Of a DNA stretch of 57,603 nucleotides, positions 8,109 through 16,938 are shown piece after piece. The stretch's first letter is position 1. Each line of letters opens with the position of its first letter. A model generated the notes under the pieces. That model was not told the DNA's origin. It saw only the letters and a list, made by a program, of their open reading frames with translations, and ran no database searches. Both the position numbers and the translations under genes were made by a program. Source of the stretch: JACQAI01 sp035507915 (GTDB lineage Bacteria > Pseudomonadota > Alphaproteobacteria > Elsterales > Elsteraceae); NCBI GenBank assembly GCA_035507915.1, contig DATJNS010000202.1, forward strand, positions 1 through 57,603, written 5' to 3'.

Positions 8109-9599
8109 CTACTGCGCCGCGCGCGCCGGGCCGGTCGCGGGAACGTCGGCGTCGTAGCCCGCGAGCAGCGCGTCGAGCAGCGCGCCGGCGCCGTCCCAGT
8201 CGTAGGTCCGGAAGCTGTGGCCCGCGGTGACGAACTGGGCGCCGGCGTAGAACATCTCGTACTGGGTATGGCGCGAGGCGAACTCAGAGCCGACCGCGTC
8301 CCACGCCGCCTTGAGGAACTTGACGCGTTCCATCGGGCTCATCGCGGGCGAGCGCTGCGTGCGCTCGATGATGCGGCGCAGCTCGGGATCGGCGAGGTCG
8401 GCCTCCGACGACGGCAGCATGATGAGGGCGCCGCCGGCCAGCTCGCGGATCGCGTTCATCAGCTTGGGGTAGAGGTCCTGGGTCAGCACCTGGGCCGAGT
8501 ACATGAAGTGCTTGTTGGGCACGTATGCCCCCTCGTATAGGCGCCCGGCGGCCTCCATGCCCCACACCATCGCCTCGACCATGGCGGCCGAGGCGGCGAG
8601 CCGGCCGAGCTGCTCGCGGATCGGCGGCATCGCGCTGGTGCCGATCGTGTCGGCGATGCGCCGCGCGACCGCGACCAGGAACTGGATCTTCACCGCCAGC
8701 CGGATCTGCGACTGGTAGTTCTGCATCGTGTGGCCCATCGTGTCGTGGAACTGGGCGCGGCACATGTCGGTGTCGCGATGCACGAACACTCGGTCCCACG
8801 GCACCTTCACGTCGTCGAAATAGATCAGCGCGTCGTTCTCGTCGAACTGCCAGGACAGCGGGTTGTCGAAGCGCGACACCGCGTGCGCCTCGTAGGACTT
8901 GCGCGACAGCACGCGCATCCCTGTCGCGTTCATCGGCAGCGCGCACGAGAAGGCGAGCGCCTCCTCGCCCGGCTTGAGGGGCTGCAGATTGGCGACGAAC
9001 ACCTCGTTGGCGAAGATCGAGCTGGTGCCGAGCAGCTTGGCGCCGCGGATCGTCAGGCCCGTCGTGTCCTCGTCGACGATCTGGGCCACCAGCTCGGGCT
9101 CCTGCTCGCCCCACGCCTTGTTGCGGTCGGCCTGCGGATTGATGATCACGTAGGTCAGGAACAGGTCGTTGCGGCTGGCATAGTCGTAGTAGTCGAGCAG
9201 CGCCTTGGCGCGCGCCGGCCCATGGCGGCGGAATACCTCGACGCCGATCACCTGCCCGAGCAGGCTCGACGCCACGTGGTCGGGCGAGCGGCCCATGAAG
9301 CCGAAGCTCTGGCGCGCCCACTGGGTCAGCGCCTGGCGCCGCGCCACCAGCTCGTCGTAGCTGCGCGGGATCTGCCAGCACCGGTTGATCCGCCGCGGCG
9401 CGCCGGGCAGCTGGAACGTCATCGCCTCGAGGTTCTCGGGGCGCGCCTGGAAGTCGTAGAGCGCCCCCGCCGCGCGCACGACGTTGCGGAACGCCGGATG
9501 CTCGGTCACGTCCTCGACCCGCTTGCCGTCGATATAGACCGTGCGTCCGTCGCGCAGCGAGGCGATATGCTCCGCACCGGTCTTGCAGGTCTGGCTCAT
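8109..9599 (-). CDS. 4-hydroxyphenylacetate 3-monooxygenase (HpaB)-family flavin hydroxylase
   Basis: The product is 496 residues, typical for the oxygenase component of two-component FADH2-dependent hydroxylases. It starts at ATG 9599 after AGGAGA. Family features are the N-terminal SLRDGRTVYIDGKRVEDVTEHPAFRN, central DRNKAWGEQEPELVAQIVDEDTTGLTIRGAKLLGT, the long-helix segment and the C-terminal RHTQYEMFYAG. Relatives hydroxylate phenols, pyrroles and other (hetero)aromatic acids. No dedicated HpaC-type reductase is seen in the window. It is the first gene of the minus-strand set 9599-5466 and is divergent from the enamidase-like gene. Confidence 0.9.
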   Translation of the reverse strand: MSQTCKTGAEHIASLRDGRTVYIDGKRVEDVTEHPAFRNVVRAAGALYDFQARPENLEAMTFQLPGAPRRINRCWQIPRSYDELVARRQALTQWARQSFGFMGRSPDHVASSLLGQVIGVEVFRRHGPARAKALLDYYDYASRNDLFLTYVIINPQADRNKAWGEQEPELVAQIVDEDTTGLTIRGAKLLGTSSIFANEVFVANLQPLKPGEEALAFSCALPMNATGMRVLSRKSYEAHAVSRFDNPLSWQFDENDALIYFDDVKVPWDRVFVHRDTDMCRAQFHDTMGHTMQNYQSQIRLAVKIQFLVAVARRIADTIGTSAMPPIREQLGRLAASAAMVEAMVWGMEAAGRLYEGAYVPNKHFMYSAQVLTQDLYPKLMNAIRELAGGALIMLPSSEADLADPELRRIIERTQRSPAMSPMERVKFLKAAWDAVGSEFASRHTQYEMFYAGAQFVTAGHSFRTYDWDGAGALLDALLAGYDADVPATGPARAAQ

Positions 9600-9678
9600 G
9601 AAGGCTCTCCTGGGCGCGGGCCGCGGGGCCACTGCGGCGCTAGGATAGCCCGGAACCAGCCGGCGGAGGGAGGGCGCG

Positions 9679-10875
9679 ATGAGGACGGCGATCGTCAATC
9701 TCGGCACCATCGTGACGGGCGATTGGCGCCGGCCGACCGCGCCCGGCGACGGCATCCTGATGGCGGACGGCCGCATCGTCGCGGTCGGCACCGTGCCGGC
9801 ATCCGCCGTGGCGGCATGCGACGTCGTGATCGACGCCGGCGGCGCGGTCGCGATCCCGGGCCTGATCGACAGCCAGGTCCACATCACCTTCGGCGACTAC
9901 ACGCCGCGCCAGAAGACCGTCGGCTTCCTCGACAGCTACGTGCACGGCGGCGTCACGACCTCGATCAGCGCGTCGGAGGTCCACGTGCCCGGCCGGCCCA
10001 AGGATCCCGAGGGCGTCAAGGCGCTCGCGGTGGCCGCCTTCAAGTGCTTCGAGCGCTACCGGCCGGGCGGCATGCGGGTCCACGGCGGCTCGATCATCCT
10101 CGAGCCCGGCGTCACCGAGGCGGACCTCGCCGAGATCGCCGCCAAGGGCGTGTGGCTCGCCAAGGCCGGCTTCGGCGCGGTCAAGACGCCGTTCGACTAC
10201 GCGCCGATGATCCAGGCCGCCAAGCGCCACCGCATGATCACGACCGTGCATACCGGCGGCTCGTCGATCCCGGGCTCGTCGGGCATCTGGGCCGACCACC
10301 TGCTCGCCATGCAGCCCGACGTGTCGTTCCACGTCAACGGCGGCCCCGTCGCCATGCCGGATGGCGACTACGCGCGCGTGCTGCACGAGAGCACGATGGC
10401 GCTGCAGCTGTGCACCGCCGGCAACCTGCGCACGACCTTGATGCTGACCGACATGGTGCGCGCGGCCGAGCAGTTCGACCGGCTGCTGATCGCGACCGAC
10501 ACGCCGACCGGCAGCGGCATCATGCCGCTCGGCATGCTGTACACGATCTCGCACCTGGCTTCGCTGACCAAATGCCCGGTCGAATGGGCGATCGCCGCGG
10601 CGACCGGCAACAATGCCAAGATCTACCGCCTGAACTCGGGCTTCCTGCGCGCCGGCTGCGATGCCGACGTGGTGGTGATCGACGCCTGCGTCGGCGGCTC
10701 GAAGAACGACGCCTTGTCGGCGCTCACCAACGGCGACATGGTGGCGGTCGGCGCGGTGGTGACGGACGGCGTGCCGCGCTTCGTCGGGCGCAGCCGCAAC
10801 ACGCCGGCGTCGATCAAGACCGTGCGCGTCGCCGAATGCCGCCTGCCGCGCGATTTTTCGGGTGCGGCGCACTGA
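9679..10875 (+). CDS. Enamidase-like amidohydrolase
   Basis: The product is 398 residues. As I remember it, clostridial enamidase (6-oxo-1,4,5,6-tetrahydronicotinate to 2-formylglutarate) matches almost throughout: GGVTT, HVPGRPKDPEG.KALA, VHTGGSSIPGSS, HVNGGP, and C-terminal SRNTP. Expected ligands are K169 (carbamylated bridge), H191, H218 and D274. The usual HxH at the end of strand 1 reads Q66-V-H68, so one metal ligand is Gln. A strong GGAGGGAGG precedes the ATG. It heads a plus-strand trio with phosphonoacetate hydrolase and a secreted hydrolase. It may cleave a different cyclic enamide or amide, or have altered metal use. Confidence 0.82.
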   Translation: MRTAIVNLGTIVTGDWRRPTAPGDGILMADGRIVAVGTVPASAVAACDVVIDAGGAVAIPGLIDSQVHITFGDYTPRQKTVGFLDSYVHGGVTTSISASEVHVPGRPKDPEGVKALAVAAFKCFERYRPGGMRVHGGSIILEPGVTEADLAEIAAKGVWLAKAGFGAVKTPFDYAPMIQAAKRHRMITTVHTGGSSIPGSSGIWADHLLAMQPDVSFHVNGGPVAMPDGDYARVLHESTMALQLCTAGNLRTTLMLTDMVRAAEQFDRLLIATDTPTGSGIMPLGMLYTISHLASLTKCPVEWAIAAATGNNAKIYRLNSGFLRAGCDADVVVIDACVGGSKNDALSALTNGDMVAVGAVVTDGVPRFVGRSRNTPASIKTVRVAECRLPRDFSGAAH

Positions 10876-10924
10876 GAGTGAGGCCAGGCGAATCGGCCTG
10901 GGGACTGAGGTCAGGAGTTTGCGC

Positions 10925-12163
10925 GTGACGACCGAAATTCGCCTGAACGGCCGCGTTTATCGGCTGCCGCGCCGGCCGACCGTGGTGATCTGTGTCGACG
11001 GCTTCGATCCGGCCTATCTCGAGCACGGCATCGCGGCCGGCATCCTGCCGACCTTCGCGCGGCTGCGCGACGACGGCTTCGTCGGCACCGCCGACGCGGT
11101 GGTGCCGACCTTCACCAACCCGAACAACGCCTCGATCGTCACCGGGGCGCCGCCGGCCGTCCACGGCATCTCGGGCAACTACTACCTCGATCGCGCGACC
11201 GGCAAGGAGGTCATGGTCACCGACGCGCACCTGCTGCGCAGCGAGACCATCCTCGGCCTGGCGTCGCAGGCCGGCGTCAAGACCGCGGCCATCACGGCGA
11301 AGGACAAGCTGCGCAAGATGCTCGGCTATCACCTCGAGGGCATTGCGTTCTCGGCCCAGGAGGCCGATGCCTGCAGCCTCTCCGAAAACGGGATCGCCGA
11401 CGCCGAGGCGCTGGTCGGGCGTCCCAAGCCCAGCATGTACTCACCCGATCTGTCGCTGTTCGTGCTGGATGCCGGCGTCGCGCTGCTCGAGCGCGGCGCG
11501 GCGACGCTCCTCTATCTGTCGCTGTCCGACCTGATCCAGCACGGCCATGCGCCGGGCGAGCCGGCGTCGAACGACTTCCACCGGGCGATCGACACGCGGC
11601 TCGCGCGCCTGATCGCGCTCGGCGCCGTGGTCGGCGTCACCGCCGATCACGGCATGAACGACAAGGCACGGCCGGACGGCAGCCCGAACGTCGTGTTCCT
11701 CGAGGATGCGCTGAATGCCCGGTTCGGCGCCGGCGCGGTGCGCGTGATCTGCCCGATCGCCGACCCGTTCGTGCGCCATCATGGCGCGCTCGGCTCGTTC
11801 GTGCGCGTCTACGACAAGGCCCCGGTCGGCATCGAGGCGCTCAAGGCCGCCATCGCGGCGCTGCCCGGCATCGAGCTGGTGCTCGACGGGCCGGCCGCCG
11901 CCGAACGCTTCGAAATGCCGCCCGACCGCGAGGCCGACATCGTCGTGATCGCGACCCGCAACGTCGCGCTCGGCGCCACGCGCGGCGAGCATGACCTGTC
12001 GGGCATCGACGGCCACCGCCTGCGCTCGCACGGCGGGCTGTCCGAGCAGAGGGTGCCGTTCGTCGTCTCGACGCGGCTCTCGCCGGCCTACCAGACGATC
12101 GCGCGGCAACGGCGCCTGCGCAATTTCGACATCTTCGATTTCGTGCTCAACGGGGTGGACTGA
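10925..12163 (+). CDS. phnA: Phosphonoacetate hydrolase
   Basis: This 412-residue alkaline-phosphatase-superfamily enzyme should cleave the C-P bond of phosphonoacetate to acetate and phosphate. GTG at 10925 follows AGGAG. Diagnostic features are VDGFDPAYLEHGIAAG (D25 as metal ligand), VVPTFTNPNNASIVTG with the nucleophile T64, VHGISGNYYLD, TADHGMND and RSHGGLSEQ. These match rhizobial PhnA, whose nucleophile Thr68 and Asp29 sit four residues later, as I recall. No phnW or phnY is present, so it would act on phosphonoacetate directly. It lies 49 bases after the enamidase-like gene. Confidence 0.92.
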   Translation: MTTEIRLNGRVYRLPRRPTVVICVDGFDPAYLEHGIAAGILPTFARLRDDGFVGTADAVVPTFTNPNNASIVTGAPPAVHGISGNYYLDRATGKEVMVTDAHLLRSETILGLASQAGVKTAAITAKDKLRKMLGYHLEGIAFSAQEADACSLSENGIADAEALVGRPKPSMYSPDLSLFVLDAGVALLERGAATLLYLSLSDLIQHGHAPGEPASNDFHRAIDTRLARLIALGAVVGVTADHGMNDKARPDGSPNVVFLEDALNARFGAGAVRVICPIADPFVRHHGALGSFVRVYDKAPVGIEALKAAIAALPGIELVLDGPAAAERFEMPPDREADIVVIATRNVALGATRGEHDLSGIDGHRLRSHGGLSEQRVPFVVSTRLSPAYQTIARQRRLRNFDIFDFVLNGVD

Positions 12164-12167
12164 ACCC

Positions 12168-13238
12168 ATGCACAAGCTGTCGTGCTATCTCTCGACGCTC
12201 GGCGTCCTGCTGTGCGCCGTCGCCCTGTCGGCGCACGCGGCCGACTATCCGGCGCCGCAGTCGGGCGACTGGGTGGCGCACGACTTCCGCTTCCACACCG
12301 GCGAAGTGATGGCGGAGCTCAAGCTGCATTACACGACGATCGGCGCGCCGTCCGGCGAGCCCGTCGTGATCCTGCACGGCACCACCGGCTCGGGTGCGGG
12401 ATTCCTGAACCCGGCGTTTGCCGGCGAGCTGTTCGGCCCAGGCCAGCCGCTCGATGCGACGAAATATTTCATCATCCTCCCGGACGCCATCGGCCACGGC
12501 AAATCGTCGAAGCCGTCCGACGGTCTGCGCACGAAGTTCCCGCGCTACGACTACGACGACATGGTGGCGGCGCAATACCGGCTGCTCACCGAGGGGCTCG
12601 GCATCCGCCACGTGCGGCTCGTCACGGGCAACTCGATGGGCGGCATGGAGACCTGGGTGTGGGGCGTCAGCCATCCCGATATCATGGACGCGCTGGCGCC
12701 GATGGCCGCCCAGCCGACCGCGATGTCGAGCCGCAACTGGATGATGCGCCGGCTGATCATCGACGCGATCCGCAGCGATCCCGACTGGCACGACGGCAAC
12801 TACACGACGCAACCACGGTCGGCGCATTTCGCCAGCGTGTTCTACGGCGTCGCGACCAGCGGCGGCACCCTGGCCTATCAGGCGCTGGCGCCGACGCGCG
12901 CGGCCGCCGACAAGATGCTCGACGCGCGGCTCGCCGCGCCGTTCCCGGCCGACGCCAACGACACGCTCTACCAGTGGGACGCCTCGCGCGACTACGACCC
13001 GTCACCCGGCCTCGAGCGCATCGAGGCGGCGGTGCTGGCGATCAACTCGGCCGACGACGAGCGCAATCCGCCCGAGACCGGCGTGATGGCGCGCGCGATG
13101 CAGCGCGTCAAGCACGGCGCCCTCTATCTGATCCCCGCGAGCACCGAGACGCGCGGCCACGGCACCACCGCCATGGCCAGGTTCTGGAAGCAGCAGCTTG
13201 CGCGTTTCCTGGAGACGACGCCGCGCCGCGGCTCGTAG
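12168..13238 (+). CDS. Exported alpha/beta hydrolase (MetX-like fold)
   Basis: The product is 356 residues. A signal peptide probably ends at SAHA/ADYP (about residue 24), so the enzyme is periplasmic. The alpha/beta-hydrolase core resembles homoserine O-acetyltransferase relatives: LHYTTIGAPSGEPVVILHGTTGSG, DAIGHGKSSKPSDGL, and the nucleophile elbow GNSMGG with S156. The acid and His lie in NSADDERNPPE and TETRGHGTT. The signal peptide argues against methionine synthesis and for an ester or lactone hydrolase. It starts four bases after phosphonoacetate hydrolase ends, so the two are tightly coupled. Confidence 0.87.
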   Translation: MHKLSCYLSTLGVLLCAVALSAHAADYPAPQSGDWVAHDFRFHTGEVMAELKLHYTTIGAPSGEPVVILHGTTGSGAGFLNPAFAGELFGPGQPLDATKYFIILPDAIGHGKSSKPSDGLRTKFPRYDYDDMVAAQYRLLTEGLGIRHVRLVTGNSMGGMETWVWGVSHPDIMDALAPMAAQPTAMSSRNWMMRRLIIDAIRSDPDWHDGNYTTQPRSAHFASVFYGVATSGGTLAYQALAPTRAAADKMLDARLAAPFPADANDTLYQWDASRDYDPSPGLERIEAAVLAINSADDERNPPETGVMARAMQRVKHGALYLIPASTETRGHGTTAMARFWKQQLARFLETTPRRGS

Positions 13239-13259
13239 GGGCGACGCGGCGCGCGGCGA

Positions 13260-14228
13260 TCAGCCGCCGAACGCCGCTGCGTAGACGCGCAGCCAGTTGC
13301 CGCTCGTGATCTTCTCGACCTCGGCCGCGTTGAAGCCGACGCGCGCGAGCGCCGCCGGAATGGTGCCGATCTGGTGCACCTGGGTGAACCAGTCGGCGGG
13401 CGGCACCTTGCCGGGGCGCGCCGCCGAGCCGGCGCCGTAATCGACGCCGCGCGTCCAGCGCCCCATGCGCATCCAGTCGTAATCCTTGATCGTGTGGTTG
13501 TGGCTGCGGTCGGTGCCGATGCCGACATGGTCGATGCCGATGATGTCGACCGTGCGCGCCACCATGGTGCACCAGTTGTCGACCGAGCTGCAGAAATGGT
13601 CGCCCGTGATGTTGCGGTAGGTCGCGCAGCCGATGATGCCGCCGTTGTCCTTGAGCGCCCGCAGCACGTCGTCGGTCTTGTTGCGCTTGTGCGGGAACAG
13701 CGAGTCGGCGTTGGCGTGGCTGACCGCGACCGGCTTCTCGGAATGGCGGATCGCATCGAGCGTCGTGCGGTTGCCGACATGCGACAGGTCGACCAGCACG
13801 CCCGCGCGGTTCATCTCGCGCACGACCTCGCGGCCGAAGCGCGCCAGGCCGGAATCCTCGGTCTCGTAGCAGCTGCCGCCCAGCGAGTTCTGGTTGTTGT
13901 AGGTCAGCTGGATGACCCGCACGCCCATGGCGGCGAACAGCTCGACGAAGCCGACGCGCCCGCCCAGCAGCTCGGAGTTCTGGCAGCCGAGCAGCAGCGC
14001 GGTGCGGCCCGACGCCGCGATCGCGCGGATCTCGGCGGCGGAGCGCGCGACGCCGACGAGGTCCGCGTTGTCGCGCTCGAGCACGCGCCAGCGCGCCAGG
14101 ATGTCCATCGTCTCGACCGGCCCCTCCCAGAAGCCGCACGTGACGGTGACGCAGCCGACGTCGCCGCGGCGCAGCTCGCCGAACACGTCCCGGTCGAAAT
14201 GGCCGCACTGAAGTCCATCGATCAACAT
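13260..14228 (-). CDS. M19 family (renal-dipeptidase-like) metallopeptidase
   Basis: The product is 322 residues and begins at ATG 14228. Binuclear zinc ligand motifs of M19 are present: H10-F-D12 near the N-terminus, GCQNSELLGG, VDLSHVG, PVAVSHANADSL, and HVGIGTD. The segment IQLTYNNQNSLGGSCYE is typical of the bacterial branch. M19 enzymes cleave dipeptides, including those with a C-terminal D-residue, and some hydrolyse other amides. No signal peptide is visible. It is the last gene of the importer operon, 35 bases after the LacI regulator gene. Confidence 0.9.
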   Translation of the reverse strand: MLIDGLQCGHFDRDVFGELRRGDVGCVTVTCGFWEGPVETMDILARWRVLERDNADLVGVARSAAEIRAIAASGRTALLLGCQNSELLGGRVGFVELFAAMGVRVIQLTYNNQNSLGGSCYETEDSGLARFGREVVREMNRAGVLVDLSHVGNRTTLDAIRHSEKPVAVSHANADSLFPHKRNKTDDVLRALKDNGGIIGCATYRNITGDHFCSSVDNWCTMVARTVDIIGIDHVGIGTDRSHNHTIKDYDWMRMGRWTRGVDYGAGSAARPGKVPPADWFTQVHQIGTIPAALARVGFNAAEVEKITSGNWLRVYAAAFGG

Positions 14229-14263
14229 GCGATCCCTTCCTCTCCTCGTCCGAACCTCATGCG

Positions 14264-15271
14264 CTAGCCGGAGCCTCGCGTCGTCAGCGCCGGCTCGACC
14301 ACGGTGAGCGGCGCGATCGGCCGGCCGGCGTCGAGCGTGCGGAACATGGCGGCGACATGCGCGCCGACCGCGGCCAGGTCGAGCCCGATGGTGCTGAGCG
14401 CCGGCCGCACGTAGCGGCTCCACTCGATGCCGCCGAACCCGACGAAAGCGATGTCGTCCGGGATGCGGACGCCGCGGTCGAGCGCGGCCGCCATGCCGCC
14501 GAGCGCCAGCTCGTCGCTCGACGCCAGCACGGCGCGCGGCCGCACGCCGCGGTCGAGCGCGTCCGCGGTCGCCGCATAGCCGGCCTCGGCGCGATAACGA
14601 TCGGCGCTCTCCCACACGAGCTCGGGCACGCTCTCGATCCGGCGCTCCGCCAGGGCGCGCCGGTAACCGCGATAGCGCTCGCGCCCGACCGCCGATTCCT
14701 TGATGCGGCCGAGGAAGGCGATCGGCGCCCGATCGGTGTCGAGCAGATGGCGCGTCGCGCGTGCCGCGCCGGCGGCATCGTCGTGGACCAGCGACGGGAT
14801 GCCGTGGCGATCGAGCCGCTGGCCGACCGAGATCAACGGGATGCCGTTCTCGGCGAGCGTCGCCAGATGCGGCCGCAGCCGCCCGATCGACAGCACGTGT
14901 GGTGCCGCGATCAGGACGCCGCGCAGCCCGAGCGAGCTCGCGTGCGCCAGCAGATGGTGCAGACGATCCTCGCGGTGGCCGAGATTGAACAGCAGCAGAT
15001 CGAGGCCGATGTCCTCGAGCGCTGCCTGCACGTGCTTGGTCAGCGTCGAATAGATACCCTGCTCGATGTCGCCGGCGAGCAGCGCCACCGTGCGGCTGTG
15101 GCCGCGCCGGAGGCTCTGGGCCACGGAGTTCGGCCGGTAGCCGAGCAGGCGCACCGCCTTGAGGACGCGCGAGCGCGCCTCGGGGGATACCGGATCGCGT
15201 CCGTTGAGCACGCGCGACACCGTCGCGGTCGAGACCCCGGCGTGCTGCGCGACGTCGACCACGGTGACCAT
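14264..15271 (-). CDS. LacI-family transcriptional regulator
   Basis: This 335-residue protein has the LacI helix-turn-helix at its N-terminus (TVVDVAQHAGVSTATVSRVLNG) and the hinge SVAQSLRRG. A periplasmic-binding-protein-like ligand domain follows (VALLAGDIEQGIYSTL, LASSDELALGGMAAAL, IAFVGFGGIEWSRYVRPALSTI). The gene lies inside the operon it probably controls, 8 bases after the FAD oxidoreductase gene. A near-palindromic LacI-type operator sits at 19648-19661, on the predicted start point of the same operon. The ligand is unknown but is presumably the imported compound or a product. Confidence 0.95.
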   Translation of the reverse strand: MVTVVDVAQHAGVSTATVSRVLNGRDPVSPEARSRVLKAVRLLGYRPNSVAQSLRRGHSRTVALLAGDIEQGIYSTLTKHVQAALEDIGLDLLLFNLGHREDRLHHLLAHASSLGLRGVLIAAPHVLSIGRLRPHLATLAENGIPLISVGQRLDRHGIPSLVHDDAAGAARATRHLLDTDRAPIAFLGRIKESAVGRERYRGYRRALAERRIESVPELVWESADRYRAEAGYAATADALDRGVRPRAVLASSDELALGGMAAALDRGVRIPDDIAFVGFGGIEWSRYVRPALSTIGLDLAAVGAHVAAMFRTLDAGRPIAPLTVVEPALTTRGSG

Positions 15272-15279
15272 CGCGGGCC

Positions 15280-16938
15280 TCAGGCCTTCGCCGCGAGCTT
15301 GAGGGCGCCCGACTTCAGGTCGCCCAGCACGGTCTGGCTGGCGTTGTGCCCGGCAAGCCCCGAGATGTAGTTGCCCGGCCAGGTGCCGTTGCCGCTGAGA
15401 TAGAACCCGGCGGTCGGCGTGCGATAGGCGTGCAGGCCGGGCAGCGGGCGCATCCAGAACATGTTCCACGGCAGACCGTCGCCGTGCGTGATGTTGGCCT
15501 CGACCAGCCCATACTCGCGCTCGAAGGTCACCGGATCGATGCAGCGATAGTCGCTGATCAGCGCGGGCAGCCCCGGCATCCATGCGGCGAGCGCGGCGAT
15601 CACCCGCTTGGCGAGCACGTCGCGCGCGCTGCTCCAGTCGCCGTCGCGCAGGTGATAGGGCGCGTTGCCGATGTTGAGGCTCATGACGTGGCGGCCGGCC
15701 GGCGCCAGGCTCGGCGAGGTCATCGACGGGCACAGGCCCCAGATCACCGGCTTCTCGGTCAGGCGCCCGCGGAGCATGTCGCTGTGCGCTTCCTCGAGAT
15801 AGTCGAGGCTGGGCGCGATGCGGAATTGCGCGGCCGCCAGCGCGCGCGCCTCGGCGTCGTCTGTGGCGGCGCCGAAGCGCGGCATGCCGTCGAGCGCCAG
15901 CACGACCTTGAAGGCGCGGCCGCGCATCGATTTGCGCGCCATCTTGCCGCGCAAGCCGTCCCAGCCCTCGGCATTCGGATCGAGCAGGTCGACCACGGCG
16001 GTCTTCGGGTTGATCGCCGAGACGACGATCGGCGCGTCGATCTCCTCGCCCGCCGCGGTCACGACGCCGCGCACCGCGTCGCCGCGCGTGCGGATCGCGG
16101 CGATCGGACATTCGGTGCGGATCGTGACGCCGCGGGCGTGCGCGCTCGCCGCCATGGCGACCGCGATCGCGCCCATGCCGCCGACCGGCAGCCCGGTCGA
16201 GCCGCGCAGCGGCATGCGGCGCGGATCGTAGGCGGCGCTGCTGCGGTTCGAGGCGAGCGACAGCGGCCGGATCAGGAGATTGAGCAAGGTGCCGGGCGAG
16301 GACGGCACGACCTGGCCGCCGACCACCGCCAGCGGCGCGATGATCGCCTGCGTCTCGGGCGCGAGGCCGAACTCGGTCATCAGGTCGCGCGCGCTGCCGA
16401 AGAAGATGCGGCCGAACGCCTCCTGATCGGCCTCGCTCGTCAGATTGCGGACCAGCTGCTGCAACGACGGCGGGGGCTCGAACAGCGAGATGCCGAGCGT
16501 GTCGGCGAAGTCCTGCAGGTACTTGAAGAAGGCGTCGTAGCGCGCCGCCTCGCCGGGCGCGAAGCGATCGAGCTGCGCCGCGTTGCGCGCGATGTCGCGC
16601 CAGCCGACGAACAACCGACCGCCGTCGAGCGGGTGGACCAGGGTCGGGTCGGGCCGCACGAACTGCAGGCCGTGCCGCTCGAGCTCGAGGTCGTGCACGA
16701 TCTTGGGCTCGAGCGAGCCCGGCGAGTTGCTGATGGTCGAGAAATAACCGGGCATGAACTCGACGGTGGCGATCGGCCCGCCGATCCGCGCCGTGCGCTC
16801 GAGCACGACGACGCGCAGCCCCGCGCCGGCCAGATAGCCGGCGACCACCAGGCCGCTGTGGCCGGCGCCGATCACGATCGCGTCGTAGCGCGGGGCGCCG
16901 GCGGCGGGGCGCGCCGCGACCAGGGCGTCGAGCGTCAT
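15280..16938 (-). CDS. Phytoene-desaturase-like FAD-dependent oxidoreductase
   Basis: The product is 552 residues. The dinucleotide-binding motif is near the N-terminus (DAIVIGAGHSGLVVAGYL, then VVVLERTARIGG). The C-terminal FAD segment is TPTAGFYLSGNGTWPGNYISGLAGHNA, as in the PYROXD2/phytoene-desaturase-like group. No carotenoid genes are nearby, so a role in catabolism of the imported substrate is more likely. Its ATG overlaps the stop of the substrate-binding-protein gene (ATGA), so the two are translationally coupled. Confidence 0.9.
   Translation of the reverse strand: MTLDALVAARPAAGAPRYDAIVIGAGHSGLVVAGYLAGAGLRVVVLERTARIGGPIATVEFMPGYFSTISNSPGSLEPKIVHDLELERHGLQFVRPDPTLVHPLDGGRLFVGWRDIARNAAQLDRFAPGEAARYDAFFKYLQDFADTLGISLFEPPPSLQQLVRNLTSEADQEAFGRIFFGSARDLMTEFGLAPETQAIIAPLAVVGGQVVPSSPGTLLNLLIRPLSLASNRSSAAYDPRRMPLRGSTGLPVGGMGAIAVAMAASAHARGVTIRTECPIAAIRTRGDAVRGVVTAAGEEIDAPIVVSAINPKTAVVDLLDPNAEGWDGLRGKMARKSMRGRAFKVVLALDGMPRFGAATDDAEARALAAAQFRIAPSLDYLEEAHSDMLRGRLTEKPVIWGLCPSMTSPSLAPAGRHVMSLNIGNAPYHLRDGDWSSARDVLAKRVIAALAAWMPGLPALISDYRCIDPVTFEREYGLVEANITHGDGLPWNMFWMRPLPGLHAYRTPTAGFYLSGNGTWPGNYISGLAGHNASQTVLGDLKSGALKLAAKA

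Noticed and set aside
14264..16111. 615-residue frame joining LacI with an upstream region
   Set aside because: The upstream part is the reverse-frame shadow of the FAD oxidoreductase gene; the LacI start at 15271 is clear.
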